Assembly: GCA_965276665.1 (NCBI GenBank)
Contig: OZ255620.1
Coordinates: forward strand, 1,612,001 to 1,676,000
Reading direction: 5' to 3'
Origin: CAWGJC01 sp965276665
GTDB lineage: Bacteria; Pseudomonadota; Alphaproteobacteria; Acetobacterales; Acetobacteraceae
Length of the DNA: 64,000 bases
This document shows, in pieces, positions 24,832 to 32,824 of this stretch. The notes below the pieces were generated by a model, which worked only from the letters and a program-made list of their open reading frames with translations, was not told where the DNA came from and ran no database searches. A program made the translations under genes and the position numbers. Position 1 is the stretch's first letter. The number at the start of each line of letters is the position of its first letter.

Positions 24832-26289
24832 TTCTCCGGCGGCGGTCCGCGGCGACAGACGGGGCCGGTGTCCGCTCACCTCGGCGCCGTCTCCCGGGGA
24901 GAGGCCGAAGAAGCCCGGCATCGCGAGCAGCGGCAGCAGCGCGATCAGCAGGAAGACGTGGCGGAAATCGGTGATGCTCGGCGTCATTCCCGGCGGCACC
25001 AGCACGCCCAGCATCGCCGCGCTGAACGAGACGCCGAACCCCATCGAGAGCTGCTGCACCACGCTGCCCAGGCTGGTGCTGCGGCTCAGCATCTTGGGCG
25101 GCATCTCGGCATAGCTCAGCATCTGGCAGGCATTGAACTGCGTCCCGCGCGCCACCCCGAACCCGGCGATGGTGAGCAGGATCAGCCAGCGCGGCGTGCT
25201 CGGTGTGAGCAGCGCGAAGCTCGCGATCCAGACGGAGCAGATCATCGAATTGGCGATCAGCACCCGCGCGAAGCCGAATCGGCGCAGCACCTTCGCCGAC
25301 ACCATCCGGATCGCGATGGCGCCGAGCGCGGTGGCGAAGGTCAGCGAGCCCGATTGGATCGCGCTCATCCCGAACCCGACCTGGAACAGCAGCGGCAGCA
25401 GGAAGGGCGGCGCATTCACACCGGTCCGGCTCAGCCCGCCGGCGATCGAGCCGATGCGGAAGGTGCGGATGCGAAACAGCGTCAGGTCGAGCACCGGGTG
25501 GAGCAGCCGGCGCGCGTGCCAGCCATAGGCGATCAGGATCAGGACGGCGATGCCGAACAGCAGCGCCTCCTCGACCGACGAAATCTCGCCGCGTCCCACC
25601 GTCTCCAGGAATAATTGCAGCAGCGCCAGCCCGAGCCCGCAGATCACGAAGCCGGTGGTGTCGAACCGCGTCCGCTCCGCCTCGCCGCGCAGATTGGCGA
25701 CCGCGTACCAGGAGACCAGGATCGCGGCGATGCCGAACGGGATGTTCACGTAGAAAATCCAGCGCCAGGACGCGTAGGTCGTGAGGAACCCGCCCAGCAA
25801 CGGCCCGAGCGTAGGCCCCACCAGCGACGGCACGCTGACATAGGACATCGCGGTGACGAGCTGGTCCTTCGGGAAGGATCTGAGCAGGATCAGCCGTCCC
25901 ACCGGCGTCATCATCGCGCCGCCCACACCCTGCAGCACGCGCATCGCCACCAGCATCGGCAGCGTGGTCGCGAGCCCGCAGATCGCCGACGAGATGGTGA
26001 ACACCGCGAAGGCCAGGCAGATCACGTTGCGCGCGCCGTAGCGGTCGGTGATCCAGCCACTGATCGGGATGAACACCGCGAGGCTGAGCACGTAGCTCGT
26101 GATGGCGAGGCTGAGCCGCACCGGCGTCTCGTGCAGGCTGTGCGCCATCTGCGGGATCGCGGTGGTGATGATGGTGCTGTCGAGCTGCTCCATCAGGAAG
26201 CCGAACGCGACCACCAGCGGAATCAGCAATTTGAGCCGGGGATTGGCGAGGACCGGGGGCACCTCGAGGGATGGTTCTGTGGCGGCCAT
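24829..26289 (-). CDS. DHA2-family MFS drug exporter (EmrB/QacA type)
   Basis: 486 residues with about 13-14 predicted membrane helices. Motif A-like GWITDRYGARNVI, motif C-like LVGPTLGPLLGGFL and FLMEQLDSTIITTAIPQM at the first helix are characteristic of the DHA2 proton antiporters that export drugs and other lipophilic compounds. No EmrA-type adaptor is adjacent, so it may act alone in the inner membrane. The TAG stop lies at the end of a truncated R1 element. Confidence 0.9.
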   Translation of the reverse strand: MAATEPSLEVPPVLANPRLKLLIPLVVAFGFLMEQLDSTIITTAIPQMAHSLHETPVRLSLAITSYVLSLAVFIPISGWITDRYGARNVICLAFAVFTISSAICGLATTLPMLVAMRVLQGVGGAMMTPVGRLILLRSFPKDQLVTAMSYVSVPSLVGPTLGPLLGGFLTTYASWRWIFYVNIPFGIAAILVSWYAVANLRGEAERTRFDTTGFVICGLGLALLQLFLETVGRGEISSVEEALLFGIAVLILIAYGWHARRLLHPVLDLTLFRIRTFRIGSIAGGLSRTGVNAPPFLLPLLFQVGFGMSAIQSGSLTFATALGAIAIRMVSAKVLRRFGFARVLIANSMICSVWIASFALLTPSTPRWLILLTIAGFGVARGTQFNACQMLSYAEMPPKMLSRSTSLGSVVQQLSMGFGVSFSAAMLGVLVPPGMTPSITDFRHVFLLIALLPLLAMPGFFGLSPGDGAEVSGHRPRLSPRTAAGE

Positions 26290-26482
26290 GACAGCATCTC
26301 ACTCCGCGGCCGATCTTCCGCCGCAGTGCAGCAGTGAAGCATGGCGGCCCTTCCGGGTGAAGCGCAGCCCCGAACACGGCGGCCTCGATCGTGTCCCAAT
26401 GACGACATGCGTGCGCGTGAGTTTGCGCTGCCCGCTTCGAGGATATTAGGATGCGTAAACGCAACGTTCGACGAGGAGCGCG

Positions 26483-27439
26483 ATGGCACGGATCGTCAGA
26501 GTGGCGGCCGCGCAGATGGGACCGACGCAGCGTGCCGATTCGCGCGCGCAGACGCTAGGCCGCCTGATCCGGCTGCTGGAGCAGGCGGCGGAAGCCGGCG
26601 CGCGGCTCGCCGTCTTCCCTGAGCTCGCCTTCACCACCTTCTTCCCACGCTGGCTGCTGACGCCCGCGGAGCTCGCGCAATTCGCCGAGCCCGCGATGCC
26701 GAACCCGGCCGTGCGCCCGTTCTTCGACCGCGCCCGCGCGCTCCGCATCGGCGTGAGCATCGGCTATGCGGAGCGCGTCGCAGACGGCCGGCTGTTCAAC
26801 AGCGCCATCCTGGTCTCGCCGGAAGGCCGGACCCTCGGCACCTATCGCAAGGTGCACCTGCCAGGCACGGTGGAGCCACGCCCGAGCGGCGGTTTCCAGC
26901 AATTGGAGAAGCGGTATTTCGCCTATGGCGACAAGGGTTTCCCCGCCTGGCGCGCGCCCGCCTCGCTCGCCGATGGGGTGCTCGGCATGATGATCTGCAA
27001 CGACCGCCGCTGGCCGGAGGCCTGGCGGATGCTCGGCCTACAGGGCGTGGAGCTGGTCTGCTGCGGCTTCAATTCCGCGGCCTACGACCCGCATGGCGGG
27101 GACGGCGAGGACGCCGCGCTGCGCACCTTCCATTCGCGCCTCGTCGTGCAGGCCAACGCCTACATGAACGCGACCTGGGCGGTCGCGGTCGCCAAGGCCG
27201 GCATCGAGGATGGCGCCGGGCTGATCGGCGGCTCCTGCATCGTCGACCCGAACGGCATGATCGTCGCCGAGACGCGCGGCCTGGGCGATGAGGTGATCAC
27301 CGCCGATTGCGACCTCGATTCCTGCCGCCAGGGCAAGGAGAAGATGTTCGACTTCGCGGCGAATCGCCGGCCGCAATGGTACGGCGCGATCACCACGCAG
27401 GTGGGCGCCATCCCGCCGGCCGGGCTCATCACCGCCTGA
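26483..27439 (+). CDS. nitrilase-superfamily amidohydrolase (N-carbamoyl-D-amino acid hydrolase-like)
   Basis: 318 residues. The catalytic triad is complete: Glu47 (FPELAF), Lys123 (YRKVHLPG) and Cys172 (MMICNDRRWPEAWR). The last motif and the length of about 310 are those of N-carbamoyl-D-amino acid amidohydrolases rather than true nitrilases. Its likely reaction is hydrolysis of a carbamoyl-amino acid to the amino acid, CO2 and ammonia in the cytoplasm. No hydantoinase gene is adjacent, so the physiological substrate is uncertain. A short gap separates it from the convergent ABC gene. Confidence 0.87.
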   Translation: MARIVRVAAAQMGPTQRADSRAQTLGRLIRLLEQAAEAGARLAVFPELAFTTFFPRWLLTPAELAQFAEPAMPNPAVRPFFDRARALRIGVSIGYAERVADGRLFNSAILVSPEGRTLGTYRKVHLPGTVEPRPSGGFQQLEKRYFAYGDKGFPAWRAPASLADGVLGMMICNDRRWPEAWRMLGLQGVELVCCGFNSAAYDPHGGDGEDAALRTFHSRLVVQANAYMNATWAVAVAKAGIEDGAGLIGGSCIVDPNGMIVAETRGLGDEVITADCDLDSCRQGKEKMFDFAANRRPQWYGAITTQVGAIPPAGLITA

Positions 27440-27445
27440 TGGATC

Positions 27446-28204
27446 TCACCCCGCCATCAGCAGGATGCGCGGACGGCCATCGAGCTCCGTGACGGCCGCG
27501 CGGACGCCGAACACCCGGGCGATCAGCGTCTCGGTGAGCACCCCGGCGGTCTCGCCGGCGGCGACCACGCGCCCCGCCTGCAGCACGAGAAGCCGGTCGC
27601 AGAACATCGCCGCCAGATTGAGATCGTGCAGCGCGACCACGCTCGTCACCCGCAACCGGCGCAACAGGGCGAGAATCTCGAGCTGATGGCGAATGTCGAG
27701 ATGGTTGGTCGGCTCGTCGAGCAGCAGCTCGGTCGGCGCCTGCGCCAGCGCGCGGGCGATCTGCGTGCGCTGGCGCTCGCCGCCGGAGAGCGTGCGCCAG
27801 AGGCGGTCGCGCATGTCGCTCATGCCGGTCTCGGCGAGCGCCGCCGCAACCGCCGCCTCGTCGCGCGCCGCCCAGGGCGCGAGCGGCCCGCGATGCGGCG
27901 TGCGGCCGAGGCGGACGATGTCGCGCACGGTGATGTCGCCATCGGTATCGGCCTGCTGCGCGACCACCCCGATGCGGCGGGCGAGCGCGCGGCGGCGCAG
28001 CGCACCGATTTCGGCATCGTCCAGCGTCACCACCCCGGCGGTCGCGCGCCGCAGACCGGCGAGCAGGCCGAGCAGCGTGGATTTCCCCGACCCGTTCGGG
28101 CCGAGCAGGCCGAGTACCTGGCCGGGTGCGGCGACCAGGGTGACATCGTCGAGGATGATCCGCCCATCCGCCCGCCAGGCGACCGCCCGCGCCGCAAGCG
28201 TCAC
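27446..28204 (-). CDS. btuD: ABC transporter ATP-binding protein (BtuD/FecE type)
   Basis: 252 residues. Walker A GPNGSGKST, Q-loop VVAQQAD, signature LSGGERQR, Walker B ELLLDEPTNHLD and H-loop VVALHD are all intact. It resembles ATPases of siderophore/cobalamin importers. The GTG at 28204 overlaps the permease stop (GTGA), so the importer genes are coupled; longer open-frame extension upstream is antisense noise. The upstream cobalamin riboswitch and downstream cob genes argue for corrinoid uptake. Confidence 0.9.
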   Translation of the reverse strand: MTLAARAVAWRADGRIILDDVTLVAAPGQVLGLLGPNGSGKSTLLGLLAGLRRATAGVVTLDDAEIGALRRRALARRIGVVAQQADTDGDITVRDIVRLGRTPHRGPLAPWAARDEAAVAAALAETGMSDMRDRLWRTLSGGERQRTQIARALAQAPTELLLDEPTNHLDIRHQLEILALLRRLRVTSVVALHDLNLAAMFCDRLLVLQAGRVVAAGETAGVLTETLIARVFGVRAAVTELDGRPRILLMAG

Positions 28205-29223
28205 GCGAGGCGCCGCGCGCGATAGAGCAGGATCGCGAAGGCTGGCGCCCCCATCAGCGCCGTCACCACGCCGATCGGCAGCACATGGCGCGGCACCACG
28301 GTGCGGGAGGCGATGTCGGCCAGGACCATGAACACCGCGCCGATCGTCGCCGCCGCGGGCAGCAGGCGCCCGTGCGGCGGCCCGGTGAGGAAGCGCGCGG
28401 CGTGCGGGACCACCAGGCCGACGAAGCCGACCGCGCCGACCATGCTCACCATCACCGCCGTCATCGCCGCGGTGAGGGCGAACAGCACGAGCCGGATGCG
28501 TGTCACGCTCACGCCGAGCGAGGCCGCCGCATCGGTCCCGAAGGTGAAGGCGTCGAGCGCGCGCGCATGCGCGGCGATGATCGCGAGGCCGCCGAGCGCC
28601 ACCGGGGCGGCCACCGCGACATCCCTCCAGCGCACGCCGCCGAGATCGCCGAGCAGCCAGAACATCGCGCCGCGCGCCTGTTCCGCATTCGCGCTGGTGG
28701 TGACGATCGCGGCGGTGATCGCGGTGAAGAGCTGCGATCCGGCGATGCCGGCGAGGATGATCCGAGACGACCCGCCGCCCGCGCCTGCCGCCAATAAGGC
28801 GACCACCGCGAAAGCGAGCACCGCGCCGGCAAACGCGCCGCCGGTCAGCGAAAGCACGCCGCCGCCGATGCCCAGGATCATTACCGCGACCGCGCCGGTG
28901 GAGGCGCCGGCGGAAATGCCGAGGAGATAGGGTTCGGCGAGCGGATTGCGCAGCAGCGCCTGCAGCACGGCGCCGGAGAGCGCCAGCGCCGCGCCGCAGC
29001 ACGCGGCGAGCAGCGCGCGGCTCAGACGGTAGTTCCAGACGATGCCGCTCTCGATCGGGTCGAGCGCGAAATGCGTGCCGAACAGGGCATTGCTCGCCGT
29101 CTCGCCGACCGCAGAGAGCGGAATGCGCATCTCGCCGATCGAGGCGGCGCAGGCGATGACGAAGACCAGCGTGGCACCGGAGAGCAACGCGAGGCCGAGC
29201 GCCGCCGCAACCCGGCCGATCAT
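28201..29223 (-). CDS. btuC: FecCD/BtuC-family ABC permease
   Basis: 340 residues with about ten membrane helices. Characteristic blocks are YRLSRALLAACCGAALALSG, LLRNPLAEPYLLGISAGAS, GFVGLVVPHAARF and HVLPIGVVTALMGAPAFAILL. It is the inner-membrane channel of a metal-chelate or cobalamin importer. Its ATG overlaps the stop of the binding-protein gene (ATGA), and the ATPase gene follows with another overlap. Confidence 0.92.
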   Translation of the reverse strand: MIGRVAAALGLALLSGATLVFVIACAASIGEMRIPLSAVGETASNALFGTHFALDPIESGIVWNYRLSRALLAACCGAALALSGAVLQALLRNPLAEPYLLGISAGASTGAVAVMILGIGGGVLSLTGGAFAGAVLAFAVVALLAAGAGGGSSRIILAGIAGSQLFTAITAAIVTTSANAEQARGAMFWLLGDLGGVRWRDVAVAAPVALGGLAIIAAHARALDAFTFGTDAAASLGVSVTRIRLVLFALTAAMTAVMVSMVGAVGFVGLVVPHAARFLTGPPHGRLLPAAATIGAVFMVLADIASRTVVPRHVLPIGVVTALMGAPAFAILLYRARRLA

Positions 29224-30245
29224 TTCGCGAACCCGAATTTCTCCAAAGCGGAGCTTAGAATTTCAAGACCGTCGATCGCCCGGATGGTCGGGCTCATCGC
29301 CTGCGCGTCCATCACCAGGACATGGTGCTGCCGCACCGCATTGAGCCGACTCGCGACCGGATCGGTCTCGAGGAAATGCTCCTTCACCGCAGGATCGTCG
29401 GCAGGGAAACGCCGGCGCGACATGGTCGCGATCACGATCACATCCGGATTGGCGGCGGCGATGGTCTCCCAGCTCACCAGTGGCCATTCATCGGCGGCGG
29501 TGACGACGTTGCGCGCGCCCAATGTACGGAGCATGGCGGCGGCCGCGCCGGTGCCGCCGGCGATGAAGGCATCGCCCTGTACCGTCCGGCTCGAGAACCA
29601 GAACAGCGCCGAGACACCCGCCGCGCGCACCGCCGACTGCGCCGCCGCCTCCCGCGCCTGCAGACGCGCGACCAGCGCGTCGCCGGCGGCGTTCACGTCG
29701 AAGATCTCGGCCATCTCGCGGATCTCGCGATAGATCAGCGCCATCGAGAAATTCTGCGTGCGCACCCCGTCGCCATCGCCGCTATTGTCCTTGCCCTCGC
29801 AATCGGCGGGCGAGACGTAGGTCGGAATGCCGAGGGCCGCGAATTGCGCGCGCGTGCCGACCGCGCCATGCGGACCGACATGCCAGGTGAATTGCGCGGC
29901 GACGAGATCGGGCTTGCGCGCGACCACCGATTCGAAGCTCGGATCATTGTCGGCGAGGCGTGGAATTGTCGCGTTCGCGGCGGCGAATTGCGGCTGCACC
30001 GGCTCGAACCAGACGGCGGTCCCCACCATGCGGGCGGCGAGGCCGAGCGAGAGCAGGATTTCGGTGCTGCCCTGCCCGATCGAGACCGCGCGCTGCGGCG
30101 CCCGGTCGAAGGTGACGTCGCTGCCACAATTCCGGATCGTCACCGGGTAGTGCGTGCGCTCTTCCGCGCGGGCAGCGGAGATGGCGGCGAGGGTGGCGCA
30201 AAAAGTGAGCAGCAGGAGCGGGGCGCGTCGGCAAAACTTAGTCAT
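29220..30245 (-). CDS. btuF: periplasmic substrate-binding protein (BtuF-like)
   Basis: 341 residues with signal peptide RRAPLLLLTFCATLAAISAARA. The class III binding-protein fold shows DVTFDRAPQRAVSIGQGSTEILLSL, VVARKPDLVAAQ and NPDVIVIATMSRRR. The ligand may be cobalamin, cobinamide or another corrinoid, inferred from the riboswitch upstream; the fold alone would also allow an iron-siderophore. I start at the ATG at 30245, next to the signal peptide; longer in-frame starts run into the riboswitch. Confidence 0.85.
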   Translation of the reverse strand: MTKFCRRAPLLLLTFCATLAAISAARAEERTHYPVTIRNCGSDVTFDRAPQRAVSIGQGSTEILLSLGLAARMVGTAVWFEPVQPQFAAANATIPRLADNDPSFESVVARKPDLVAAQFTWHVGPHGAVGTRAQFAALGIPTYVSPADCEGKDNSGDGDGVRTQNFSMALIYREIREMAEIFDVNAAGDALVARLQAREAAAQSAVRAAGVSALFWFSSRTVQGDAFIAGGTGAAAAMLRTLGARNVVTAADEWPLVSWETIAAANPDVIVIATMSRRRFPADDPAVKEHFLETDPVASRLNAVRQHHVLVMDAQAMSPTIRAIDGLEILSSALEKFGFAK

Positions 30246-30257
30246 TCGGTTTATTCT

Positions 30258-30282
30258 GATATAATATAACGTTGTTATGACC
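30258..30282 (-). promoter_or_regulatory. AT-rich palindrome before btuF
   Basis: Within GC-rich surroundings, an AT-rich patch contains the 5-3-5 palindrome ATAACGTTGTTAT (30266-30278) and the adjacent GATATAATAT. It lies 20-35 bp upstream of the btuF start codon and downstream of the riboswitch. It might be a metalloregulator operator or a secondary promoter; the sequence alone does not decide. Confidence 0.4.
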
Positions 30283-30384
30283 AGATGCGAATGCGCGGTC
30301 AAGAGCTTGGGCACGCTGCGCCCGTCGGGATGGATGGAGGTCATGGTCATTCTCCTCGGGTGCGCGCCCGGGTTGATTCGTTTG

Positions 30385-30540
30385 CTTCGGCGTTGCGAAA
30401 GGTCTGGCTCCCGCTCGGCACCAGCATGCCGGTCGGTTACAGTGGCGCGACCGCGCCGGGCTCTCACCGGCTTCCTTCGCGTGGTGAGCCTAGTGGCGGC
30501 GGCGGCGCGGGGTCAACCGAGCGGGAGCCAATCGAAGCGC
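30385..30540 (-). promoter_or_regulatory. cobalamin riboswitch upstream of btuFCD
   Basis: On the minus strand the core reads GGAAGCCGGTGAGAGCCCGG, then CGGTCGCGCCACTGTAACC, the conserved cobalamin-aptamer core, followed by a B12-box-like GGAGCCAGACC. A 14-bp closing helix is perfect: plus-strand 30405-30418 pairs with 30517-30530. The following gene is btuF, so ligand binding probably shuts off the importer. The variant core (CGGTCGCGCCACTGT instead of the CCCCGCAACTGT type) differs from the second riboswitch in this window. Confidence 0.85.
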
Positions 30541-30561
30541 TCAATCCAAGCGGGAGTGTTG

Positions 30562-31113
30562 ATGCGCATTGCGCTGATCCGGCACCTGCCGCCACTGATC
30601 GCGGCCGGGACCTGCTACGGGCGGCTCGACATCCCGGCGCGGCCGCCGCAGGCGCTCGAGATCACACGCCTACGCGACGCGATCGGCGACAGGCCGGTGC
30701 ACAGCAGTCCGGCTCTGCGCTGCCGCGACCTCGCGCAGCATCTCGGCACGCCGATCCTCGATCCGCGCCTGCGGGAATTCGATTTCGGCGATTGGGAGGG
30801 CGTGCTCTGGGCCTCGCTGCCGCGCGCGGCGCTCGATCGCTGGGCCGCTGATCCCTGGGGCTTCGCGGCCCCCGGCGGCGAGACGATGCGGGGATTTGCA
30901 CGACGCCTCGGCGATTTTGCGGCTTCGCTGCGCGCAACCGGACGAGACGGAGATGCTGCGGTGGTCTCGCATGGCGGCCCGCTGCGCCTGCTGCCCGCGC
31001 TGCTCCGGGACGAGCCGCCGGACCTGCTGGCGCCCGCGCCGGCTTTCGGCAGCCTCACCTGGGTTCAGGCGAGCGCTGCGGCCAACGTGAGCACGATGCC
31101 TCCGACGAGCTGA
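30562..31113 (+). CDS. cobC: alpha-ribazole phosphatase-like histidine phosphatase
   Basis: 183 residues of the phosphoglycerate-mutase-like family. Catalytic Arg7-His8 (LIRHLPP, where most relatives have RHG), then SSPALRCRDLA, LREFDFGDWEG and the second histidine VVSHGGPL. In cobalamin nucleotide-loop assembly CobC removes the phosphate from alpha-ribazole phosphate or adenosylcobalamin phosphate. GGGAG lies eight bases before the ATG. Its last 49 bp overlap the convergent cobS. Confidence 0.85.
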   Translation: MRIALIRHLPPLIAAGTCYGRLDIPARPPQALEITRLRDAIGDRPVHSSPALRCRDLAQHLGTPILDPRLREFDFGDWEGVLWASLPRAALDRWAADPWGFAAPGGETMRGFARRLGDFAASLRATGRDGDAAVVSHGGPLRLLPALLRDEPPDLLAPAPAFGSLTWVQASAAANVSTMPPTS

Positions 31114-31814
31114 TCGGTGGCGCCGAGCACGTCGCCGGTGTGGCCGCCGAGCGCGCGCCGCGCGCCGCGCGCGACCAGCAGCGCCACGCCGATGCTGAGC
31201 GCAATTGCCGCGAGCGCGATGCCGACTGGCAGGGTTGCGGCCGCAGCCGCGGCGAGCAGGCATCCCGCCAGGATCGCGGCGCGGGGCGGGGCGCGCAACA
31301 CGGCGGCGAGCCCCTCCGGCCGCGCCGGGTCCGCGGCGGCCAGCACGAGCAGAATGGCGCCGCGGCCGAGCCCGCCCGCCGCGACCAGCGCCGCCGCGAC
31401 CCTCGCGGGCCGGTCGAGCACGGCGATCGCGGCGCCCCGGATGCCGACGGAGAGAATGAGCGCGAGCACGCCGTAGCTGCCGATCCGGCTGTCGCGCATG
31501 ATCGCGAGCCGGCGCTCCCGATCCCGGCCGCCGAGCGCGTCGGCGGCATCGGCGAGCCCGTCCTCGTGCAGCGCGCCAGTCAGCGCGAGCATTGCCGCGA
31601 CCGTCCAGAGCGCGGCCAGCGGCGCTGACAGGGCCTGGCGAAGCAGCGCATAGACGGCGGCGCCGATGCCGCCCACCAGCGCGCCCACCGGCGGAAATGC
31701 CCAGACGGCGCGGCGAAGCACGTCCGGCCCCTCCCTCATGCCCCCAATGCGCCCGACCGGCAGCCGGGTCAGCAGGGTCAGCGCGAGAAGAAAGTCCCGC
31801 CACAGCTCGATCAT
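31065..31814 (-). CDS. cobS: adenosylcobinamide-GDP ribazoletransferase (cobalamin synthase)
   Basis: 249 residues with about six to seven membrane helices. The family motif HEDGLADAADALGGRDRERRLAIM and RDSRIGSYG is intact, and N-terminal FLLALTLLTRLPVG is typical. It joins adenosylcobinamide-GDP to alpha-ribazole (phosphate) at the inner membrane, the last assembly step. The start overlaps the cobT stop (ATGA). The 3' end overlaps convergent cobC by 49 bp. This is CobS/CobV synthase, not the chelatase subunit also called CobS. Confidence 0.92.
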   Translation of the reverse strand: MIELWRDFLLALTLLTRLPVGRIGGMREGPDVLRRAVWAFPPVGALVGGIGAAVYALLRQALSAPLAALWTVAAMLALTGALHEDGLADAADALGGRDRERRLAIMRDSRIGSYGVLALILSVGIRGAAIAVLDRPARVAAALVAAGGLGRGAILLVLAAADPARPEGLAAVLRAPPRAAILAGCLLAAAAAATLPVGIALAAIALSIGVALLVARGARRALGGHTGDVLGATDQLVGGIVLTLAAALA

Positions 31815-32824
31815 TGCCGGCCGCTCACCCCCGCCTCGGCGAAGCTCGCCATCCCGGCATGACAGGCGACCGCCGCGCGCAGCACCGGCACCGCGAGCGC
31901 CGCCCCCGATCCCTCGCCGAGCCGCAGGCCAAGATCGAGCAGCGGATCGAGGCGCAGCTCGGCCAGCAGCATCCGTCCCGCATGCTCGGCCGAGACATGC
32001 GCGGCGACCGTATGCGCGAGCCCGGCCGGATGCAGGCGCGCCAGCACGGCGACGGCGGCCGCCACCACGAACCCGTCGAGCAGGACCGGCACGGAATGCA
32101 GCCGCGCCGCCAGCACCGCGCCAAGCAGCGCCGCCGTCTCCCGCCCGCCCAGGCAATGCGCCACCTCCAGCGGATCGGCCAGCGCCGCGCGATGGCGAGC
32201 GAGCGCGGCGTCCACTGCCTTCCGCTTGCGCACCAGCCCGGCATCGTCGAGCCCGGTGCCGCGCCCGGACCAGCGCGCGCCGCCGCCGCCGAACAGCGCG
32301 GCCGCGATCGCAGCCGCGATCGTGGTGTTGCCGATCCCCATCTCGCCCAGGCAGAGCAGGTCGGTCGCGGGCTCGACCGACGCGAAGCCGAGCGACACCA
32401 TGTCCAGGAATTCGCGCTCGCTCATCGCCGGCGCCTGCGTGATGTCGGCCGTCGGCGTGTCCAGCGCGAGCGGCACGACAGTGAGGGTGGCGCCCGCCAT
32501 CGCGGCGAGCTGGTTGATCGCGGCACCGCCGGCGGCGAAGTTCGCCACCATCTGCGCGGTGACCGCGGCCGGATAGGGCGAGACGCCCTGCGCGGTGACG
32601 CCGTGATTGCCGGCGAAGACCAGCACGCGGACGGTGTCGAGCCGCGGTATCGCGCGGCGCTGCCAGCGGCCGAGCCAGGCGGCGAGCGCCTCGAGCCGGC
32701 CGAGACTCCCCGGCGGCTTGGTCAGCACCGCCTGGCGCGCGGCGATCGTGGCGGCGGCCGCCTCGTCCCCCGCGGGAAGGTCGCGGCAGGCGGCGCGGAG
32801 CGCGGCGAGCGAAACGAATTGCAT
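31811..32824 (-). CDS. cobT: nicotinate-nucleotide--dimethylbenzimidazole phosphoribosyltransferase
   Basis: 337 residues. Signatures are LTKPPGSLGRLEALA, VFAGNHGVTAQGVSPYP, LCLGEMGIGNTTIAAA, GRGTGLDDAGLVRK and a C-terminal GEGSGAALA with the catalytic Glu. It makes alpha-ribazole phosphate from dimethylbenzimidazole and nicotinate mononucleotide. TGATG overlap with cobB upstream and ATGA with cobS downstream show translational coupling. It is not the cobaltochelatase subunit of the same name. Confidence 0.93.
   Translation of the reverse strand: MQFVSLAALRAACRDLPAGDEAAAATIAARQAVLTKPPGSLGRLEALAAWLGRWQRRAIPRLDTVRVLVFAGNHGVTAQGVSPYPAAVTAQMVANFAAGGAAINQLAAMAGATLTVVPLALDTPTADITQAPAMSEREFLDMVSLGFASVEPATDLLCLGEMGIGNTTIAAAIAAALFGGGGARWSGRGTGLDDAGLVRKRKAVDAALARHRAALADPLEVAHCLGGRETAALLGAVLAARLHSVPVLLDGFVVAAAVAVLARLHPAGLAHTVAAHVSAEHAGRMLLAELRLDPLLDLGLRLGEGSGAALAVPVLRAAVACHAGMASFAEAGVSGRQ

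Noticed and set aside
26290..26482. Additional gene between the MFS gene and the nitrilase-like gene
   Set aside because: The frames there are continuations of antisense frames with no start signal; it is probably a divergent promoter region.
27446..30245. F420-0-type importer instead of corrinoid importer
   Set aside because: The binding protein has some resemblance to that group, but the cobalamin riboswitch and adjacent cob genes favour corrinoids; I cannot exclude an iron-siderophore on sequence alone.
30385..30540. Riboswitch on the plus strand controlling the phosphatase cobC at 30562
   Set aside because: The conserved aptamer core and B12-box-like sequence are found only when read on the minus strand, toward btuF.
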